A stretch of 16,481 nucleotides of DNA, from positions 1 through 16,481 of the forward strand of contig JBEKZL010000170.1 in NCBI GenBank assembly GCA_049509915.1, read 5' to 3'. The notes below the pieces were generated by a model that was not told the DNA's origin, did not search any database, and saw nothing but the letters and a program-made list of their open reading frames with translations. Shown one piece after another: positions 13,194-16,481 of the stretch (positions are counted from its first letter, which is position 1; the number at the start of each line of letters is the position of its first letter). A program made the position numbers and the translations under genes. This DNA comes from JBEKYD01 sp049509915 (lineage in GTDB: Bacteria > Acidobacteriota > Terriglobia > Bryobacterales > Bryobacteraceae).

Positions 13194-13719
13194 AGGCGAT
13201 GAGACCCAAACGTTCCAGTGTAGCCCAGATTCGCCGCGCGCTTTCCTCCGGGGTTTCCCGCGAGGAGTTTACGGTCGCCTCGGGGTTGAGCGGAGGCTCG
13301 TAGGGATCGGTGATGCCGGTGAACTGGCCGATCTCTCCATTGAGGGCTTGCCGGTAGAGGCCCTTGACGTCGCGCCGCGCCAGCACCTCCACGGGGCACT
13401 CGACGTACACTTCCACGAAGAGGGGTATGCGCGCGCGAATCTCGTCGCGCACGGCGCGGTACGGGGAGATGGCGGCGGCGATGGCGACGACCCCGTTGCG
13501 GGACAGCAACTCGCACACGAAACCGATGCGGCGAATATTCTCGTCCCGATCTTCCTTGCTGAAACCCAGCCCCTTGGAGAGGTGGGTGCGCACCACGTCG
13601 CCGTCGAGCACCTCGACTTTGGCTCCGAGCGCGCGCAAACGCTCGGCGAGAATGGCGGAAATGGTGCTCTTACCCGCGCCGGACATGCCGGTGAACCAGA
13701 GAGTGAAGCCTGTATTCAT
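13165..13719 (-). CDS. cysC: adenylyl-sulfate kinase (APS kinase)
   Basis: The 184-residue protein phosphorylates APS to PAPS. The P-loop is GMSGAGKS (11-18), followed by LDGDVVRTHL (38-47), LGFSKEDRDENIRRIG (51-66), the ISPYR segment with Ser85 (84-88), and the C-terminal GITDPYEPPLNPE (135-147). All are standard for CysC, and it is free-standing rather than fused to CysN or ATP sulfurylase. The start at ATG 13717-13719 is chosen because MNTGFTLWFTGMSG is the usual spacing to the P-loop; the upstream extension only shadows cysH. The gap to cysH is 77 bp and holds a REP-like hairpin. The end overlaps the PHP gene. No cysD, cysN or sat is in the window. Confidence 0.93.
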   Translation of the reverse strand: MNTGFTLWFTGMSGAGKSTISAILAERLRALGAKVEVLDGDVVRTHLSKGLGFSKEDRDENIRRIGFVCELLSRNGVVAIAAAISPYRAVRDEIRARIPLFVEVYVECPVEVLARRDVKGLYRQALNGEIGQFTGITDPYEPPLNPEATVNSSRETPEESARRIWATLERLGLIAFDRSTFPHQ

Positions 13720-13758
13720 GAGATCCAGATTCGCTTTCGCAATTACAGCCGCCTTTCC

Positions 13759-13790
13759 GGCAACCGCTCCTAAACGGTTGCGGTTCGGAC
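13759..13790. repeat. REP-like hairpin, copy 2 (GGCAACCGCTCC family)
   Basis: GCAACCG, loop CTCCTAAA and CGGTTGC form a perfect 7-bp stem. The element aligns with 11599-11630. It lies between cysH and cysC inside an apparent operon, so it could change relative expression of the two genes. Confidence 0.65.
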
Positions 13791-13796
13791 CTGCAC

Positions 13797-14513
13797 TTAG
13801 CTCTGGGAATCGAGGCGGCGCACCGAGCCATCGGGCAAGAAGTGAATGCCGCACTCTTTTTTCCCGCCGCTCTCCCACCACCAACGGCCGGCCCGGGAGT
13901 CCTCGCCGGCTTCGATGGGGCGCGAACACGGCGCGCAGCCAATACTGGCGTAACCGGCGGCATAAAGCGGGTGCAGCGGGAGGTCGTGCAGCCGGTAGTA
14001 TTCTTCCATGTCGGCGCCGGTCCAATCGGCCAGGGGATTCAACTTTATTTTTCCGCCGGTTTCCTCAATTTTGCCGATGCCAAACCGGTCGGGGGACTGG
14101 CCGCGCCGGAGCCCGGTCGCCCAGGCGCCAAACTCGGTGAGCTTTCGCTCGAGCGGCCTGGTCTTGCGGACCTCGCAACACAGATGCCGGAGCTCTTCGC
14201 TCTGGCGGAAGAGGTTTGGACCGTGCCCGGTCACCATGCGGCTCACCTCGTCGGCATCCGGACATACCACTTCCACTTCGATCCCGTAACGTTGCCGCAC
14301 GGTCTCGATCATTTGGAACGTTTCCTGGGGCAAGCGCCCGGTGTCGAGGGTAATCACACGAACTCGCGAATCGATCCGCACCGCCATATCGATCAGCACC
14401 ATGCCCTCTTTCTGAAAGCTGGTGACGATGCCAAAACGCCGGCCGAACGACGCCATGGCCCAGGTGAGCAGTTCCACTGCTGGGGCCTTTTCCAGATTAG
14501 TCAAAGACGTCAA
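13797..14513 (-). CDS. cysH: assimilatory adenylyl-sulfate (APS) reductase, Fe-S type
   Basis: The 238-residue protein reduces activated sulfate to sulfite. The nucleotide loop TSFQKEGMVLIDMA (31-44) and ITLDTGRLPQET (54-65) are family markers. It carries two Cys pairs, LCCEVRKTRPL (112-113) and IGCAPCSRP (193, 196), which bind the 4Fe-4S cluster of APS-using enzymes; PAPS-specific E. coli-type CysH lacks them. The catalytic C-terminal KKECGIH has Cys221. The first codon is uncertain: TTG 14513 or TTG 14504, both with weak ribosome binding sites. It heads the cysH-cysC-PHP group. Because it should use APS directly, the neighbouring APS kinase is not needed for reduction and may supply PAPS for sulfation. 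Confidence 0.92.
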   Translation of the reverse strand: MTSLTNLEKAPAVELLTWAMASFGRRFGIVTSFQKEGMVLIDMAVRIDSRVRVITLDTGRLPQETFQMIETVRQRYGIEVEVVCPDADEVSRMVTGHGPNLFRQSEELRHLCCEVRKTRPLERKLTEFGAWATGLRRGQSPDRFGIGKIEETGGKIKLNPLADWTGADMEEYYRLHDLPLHPLYAAGYASIGCAPCSRPIEAGEDSRAGRWWWESGGKKECGIHFLPDGSVRRLDSQS

Positions 14514-14619
14514 TCCATATCCAGATTAAGACCTTCGCTTGGCGAGTGTCAAACCAAGTGCGCAACCGGGTACACCGTTTCGGAAGTTCGGTAAGGTATT
14601 CGAGGGCGCGTGAAAAAAC

Positions 14620-14701
14620 AAATCCATAGCCCCGATGAAACCGATGAACGCCTGTAAATCCTTTGTTTTCTTCATCGGCGTTCATCGGTGGCTGTATTTC
14701 T
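14620..14701. repeat. large imperfect inverted repeat (CCGATGAACGCC element)
   Basis: ACCGATGAACGCC (14640-14652) and GGCGTTCATCGGT (14677-14689) are perfect 13-bp arms with a 24-base loop. Flanking bases AAATCCATAGCC and GGCTGTATTT extend the symmetry imperfectly. The phrase TTCATCGGCGTTCATCGG resembles short dispersed intergenic repeats familiar from many environmental bacterial genomes. The wider stretch 14514-14757 otherwise holds nothing I can support. Confidence 0.65.
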
Positions 14702-14757
14702 TCACGGATATGTGAGCCGTAGTCTCAGTAAGCTCTCAATGGCTATGCGAATTCCCT

Positions 14758-14970
14758 TTACGTTTCAGGACTGCCGGGATCGTTCTTGGTCCGGGTAGCA
14801 TGCGTCACGCGCTCGCCGGTTCGCTCTGATTTGCGTAATTCGGCCAACAACTTCGGAGGGCGGCCGCGGCGCCGATGGCCTTCCTGTTTGAGGCGCTCCA
14901 AGCTCAAGATCGCAGCATCCAGATTGTCCAGTTCAGCTCGCAACTCCACTAGGACTCTTGCTAGATCCAT
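14758..14970 (-). CDS. small coiled-coil protein with AT-hook motif
   Basis: This 70-residue protein starts MDLARVLVELRAELDNLDAA and continues ILSLERLKQEG, a coiled-coil of about 30 residues, followed by RRRGRPPK, an AT-hook-type sequence that binds the minor groove of AT-rich DNA. The tail (LLAELRKSERTGERV...) is charged and disordered. Small proteins of this design are frequent in acidobacterial genomes; no function is known. The start at ATG 14968-14970 is supported by AAGG six bases upstream; an in-frame TTG two codons earlier would cover it. It has its own promoter-like sequence. A coiled-coil plus hook suggests a dimeric nucleoid- or repeat-associated DNA-binding protein. Confidence 0.72.
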   Translation of the reverse strand: MDLARVLVELRAELDNLDAAILSLERLKQEGHRRRGRPPKLLAELRKSERTGERVTHATRTKNDPGSPET

Positions 14971-14985
14971 ATACAACCTTATTGG

Positions 14986-15014
14986 AGTCTAGTACGATTG
15001 TGCTTTATGAACAA
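14986..15014 (-). promoter_or_regulatory. probable promoter of the AT-hook protein gene
   Basis: On minus, TTGTTC (15009-15014), a 17-bp spacer and TAGACT (14986-14991) lie just upstream of the AAGG ribosome binding site. The stretch 15015-15157 beyond it shows no supportable gene. Confidence 0.45.
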
Positions 15015-15157
15015 TAGGTTCCGTCCTGAAAGGTACTAATTCCCTTAGTACCGATAAATGCGCCCAAGACGTGTGCCTGATAGCTGGCAGCGTTCATGGT
15101 GGAGATGGCCGCCATTAGAGTACCAGTACTTGGGAATAGGTCACGGTCGATGTCTCG

Positions 15158-15185
15158 GCAGGACAGGCCGCGAGGCCTGTCCTGC
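15158..15185. terminator. perfect 12-bp hairpin with GCGA tetraloop after rplI
   Basis: GCAGGACAGGCC (15158-15169) and GGCCTGTCCTGC (15174-15185) pair perfectly around GCGA. It begins 10 bp past the rplI stop on minus. No U tract follows in either direction, so it may act as a 3' end stabiliser or a non-canonical terminator. Hairpins of this GACAGGCC type also occur as dispersed repeats in soil bacteria. Confidence 0.6.
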
Positions 15186-15195
15186 ACGAAGGCTG

Positions 15196-15642
15196 TTACT
15201 CTTCCTTGGCGACGATTACTGTAACTTCGGCGGTCACATCCTTGTGGACCTTGATGAGCACCTTGAACTCGCCCAACTGTTTGATGGGGTCGTCAAGCTG
15301 GATCTTGCGGCGATCGATGGTGAAGTTCTTGGCGGCCAGAGCGTCGGAAATATCCTTGGCGGTTACCGAGCCGAAAAGCTGATCGTTCTCGCCGGCTTTC
15401 TGCACGATGGTTACGGATACTCCGGTAAGCAGCTTCGCCAGGTCCTGGGCTTCGCTGTGGAGCTTGGCATCCTTGCGGAGGTAGGCCTGGCGTTCCTGCT
15501 CGACGATTTTCTTGTTGGCGCCGGTGGCCGCGACGGCCAGGCGCTTGGGCAGTAGGTAATTGCGGGCAAATCCAGCGGCTACTTTCACCACCTGGCCGCG
15601 AGCGCCCACCTTATCGATATCTTCTCTGAGAATGACTTCCAT
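15196..15642 (-). CDS. rplI: 50S ribosomal protein L9
   Basis: The 148-residue protein starts MEVILREDIDKVGARGQVVK and then VAAGFARNYLLPKRLA, the L9 N-terminal rRNA-binding domain, followed by the long connecting helix and a C-terminal domain (GSVTAKDISDAL...). Its length is normal. AGGAGGA (15651-15657) lies eight bases upstream, just after the rpsR stop. It is the last gene of the operon. Confidence 0.97.
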   Translation of the reverse strand: MEVILREDIDKVGARGQVVKVAAGFARNYLLPKRLAVAATGANKKIVEQERQAYLRKDAKLHSEAQDLAKLLTGVSVTIVQKAGENDQLFGSVTAKDISDALAAKNFTIDRRKIQLDDPIKQLGEFKVLIKVHKDVTAEVTVIVAKEE

Positions 15643-15660
15643 GGTTGGAATCCTCCTGCC

Positions 15661-15960
15661 TTACACTTGCGCCGCGAAGGGCAGCAGCGCGATATTGCGG
15701 GCCTTCTTGATGGCATCGGCGAGCCGCCGCTGGTGGGGCGCGCAGACACCGGAAATGCGCCGCGGAACGATCTTTCCGCGTTCCGCCACGAAGGCGTGCA
15801 GCGTCTTGACGTCTTTGTAGTTAATGTCGTCCATCTTCTCGACGCAGAAGCGGCACACTTTCTTACGCCGGAAGTACTGTTTCTTCTGAGTGGCTACGGC
15901 CTTATCGCCACCGGTGGGGCGCTGGCCCGCACTGCCTGGTCTACCTTTCGATTCCGGCAT
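15661..15960 (-). CDS. rpsR: 30S ribosomal protein S18, zinc-binding (C+) form
   Basis: The 99-residue protein has the S18 core YFRRKKVCRFCVEKMDDINY then KDVKTLHAFV and the tail GVCAPHQRRLADAIKKARNI. C36-x-x-C39 and C73-x-x-H76 give the metal-binding pattern of C+ S18, whereas many relatives have lost it. The N-terminal 25 residues (Gly/Lys/Pro-rich) are an extension over the shortest S18 proteins. It starts three bases after the rpsF stop. Confidence 0.96.
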   Translation of the reverse strand: MPESKGRPGSAGQRPTGGDKAVATQKKQYFRRKKVCRFCVEKMDDINYKDVKTLHAFVAERGKIVPRRISGVCAPHQRRLADAIKKARNIALLPFAAQV

Positions 15961-15963
15961 GAG

Positions 15964-16404
15964 TTAGGACTCCTTCGGCACGCCCGGCATAGCCGGAGCT
16001 TCGGTGATCTGTTGCGCCAGGGACGGCTGCGCGGGTGCATTGGCGGGAGGCAGGTTGGAACCCCGTTTGGCGGTTCGCTTGTCGCGCGCTTTCTTGCGCT
16101 TTTCCAGCCGCTTGAGCGTCTCATCGATGCGCACGGTCAGGAATTTGATTGCCACGTCGGAGACGCGCAGGCGCCGTTCCAGCTCCTTGACGATTTCCGC
16201 GCCGCCGGAGAACTGAAACAAAACGTAGGCGCCTTCCCTGTACTTACCGACTTTGTAGGCCAGCTTGCGCTTGCCCCACTTTTCGACTTTATCGACGGTG
16301 GCTCCGGCCGAAGTCAACTGGGTCCGCAGGGTCTCCACGAACTGATCGACTTCTTCGTCCGGAGCATCCGGCTTCACGATAAACAGCTCTTCGTAAATCC
16401 TCAT
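15964..16404 (-). CDS. rpsF: 30S ribosomal protein S6
   Basis: The 146-residue protein starts MRIYEELFIVKPDAPDEEVD and contains WGKRKLAYKVGKYREGAYVL, then RLRVSDVAIKFLTVRIDE, the S6 core that pairs with S18. The last 40 residues (KRKKARDKRTAKRGSN then a Pro/Ala-rich tail) extend beyond the usual 95-110 residues and are likely disordered. Its ATG overlaps the pth stop (ATGA), with GAGGA just upstream. The gene ssb, often found between rpsF and rpsR, is absent. Confidence 0.96.
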   Translation of the reverse strand: MRIYEELFIVKPDAPDEEVDQFVETLRTQLTSAGATVDKVEKWGKRKLAYKVGKYREGAYVLFQFSGGAEIVKELERRLRVSDVAIKFLTVRIDETLKRLEKRKKARDKRTAKRGSNLPPANAPAQPSLAQQITEAPAMPGVPKES

Positions 16405-16481
16405 GCTTCCTCTTCATTTAAGCCTGGGGCGCGACGATTGAATCTCGTCATGGCCTTAACGACGCCTTCGGCAATTATGGA
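16401..16481 (-). CDS. pth: peptidyl-tRNA hydrolase, C-terminal end (partial)
   Basis: The last 26 codons of a gene enter from the right edge and read SIIAEGVVKAMTRFNRRAPG then LNEEEA, ending at TGA that overlaps the rpsF start by four bases. The helix EGVVKAMTRFN fits the C-terminal end of Pth, and pth directly before rpsF is a common gene order. The call rests on this short piece and on position; most of the gene lies outside the window. Confidence 0.6.
   Translation of the reverse strand, partial: SIIAEGVVKAMTRFNRRAPGLNEEEA

Noticed and set aside
15005..15187. 60-codon open frame on minus between rplI and the AT-hook gene
   Set aside because: Its N-terminus is encoded by the terminator-like hairpin and there is no ribosome binding site or recognisable domain.
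1..16481. CRISPR arrays, tRNA or rRNA genes, complete insertion sequences
   Set aside because: No regularly spaced repeats, no tRNA- or rRNA-like sequence and no transposase were seen when reading both strands.

Overview
The window is a GC-rich bacterial chromosome segment. The gene set (LptE, PE synthesis, Psd/PssA, a CtpA-like S41 protein, an eukaryotic-type Ser/Thr kinase, a small AT-hook/coiled-coil protein, abundant hairpin repeats) suggests a Gram-negative soil bacterium, most likely an acidobacterium of the Solibacter/Bryobacter type. This is inferred from gene style and order; no rRNA is present to confirm it.

Layout. 1-2111 is an accessory region on the minus strand: a secreted coiled-coil protein of unknown function and a hicAB toxin-antitoxin pair whose hicA is broken by a single extra base in a T5 run. 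2112-4171 (plus) holds an S41/CtpA-like protein whose catalytic Ser and Lys are both Asp, followed 11 bp later by a stand-alone Ser/Thr protein kinase. 4196-4853 (plus) is a Phd/VapB-VapC locus: well-formed promoter, operator palindrome and intact PIN toxin, but an antitoxin frame interrupted twice. 4855-5393 (minus) holds a small membrane protein and an internally deleted transaldolase relic. rpsT follows on plus.

5833-10023 (minus) is one tight operon, psd-pssA-USG1/Asd-like-lptE-holA, with two ATGA overlaps: phosphatidylethanolamine synthesis, an Asd-fold pseudoenzyme, outer-membrane LPS assembly and the replication clamp-loader delta subunit. 10115-12382 (plus) encodes a four-helix membrane protein, YgfZ and a polyprenol-phosphate mannosyltransferase. 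12360-14513 (minus) is a sulfur/nucleotide module: cysH (APS reductase type), cysC (APS kinase) and a PHP phosphoesterase that may remove pAp. 14514-15195 is mostly non-coding, with two inverted-repeat elements and one small AT-hook protein gene. 15196-16481 (minus) is the translation operon pth(partial)-rpsF-rpsR-rplI.

The main points of interest are the degenerate S41 protein beside a kinase, two toxin-antitoxin loci with homopolymer-type frame breaks, the transaldolase deletion relic, the Asd-like pseudoenzyme inside an envelope operon, and a small family of dispersed hairpins built on GGCAACCGCTC. I did not find a clear wholly new defence or mobile system.
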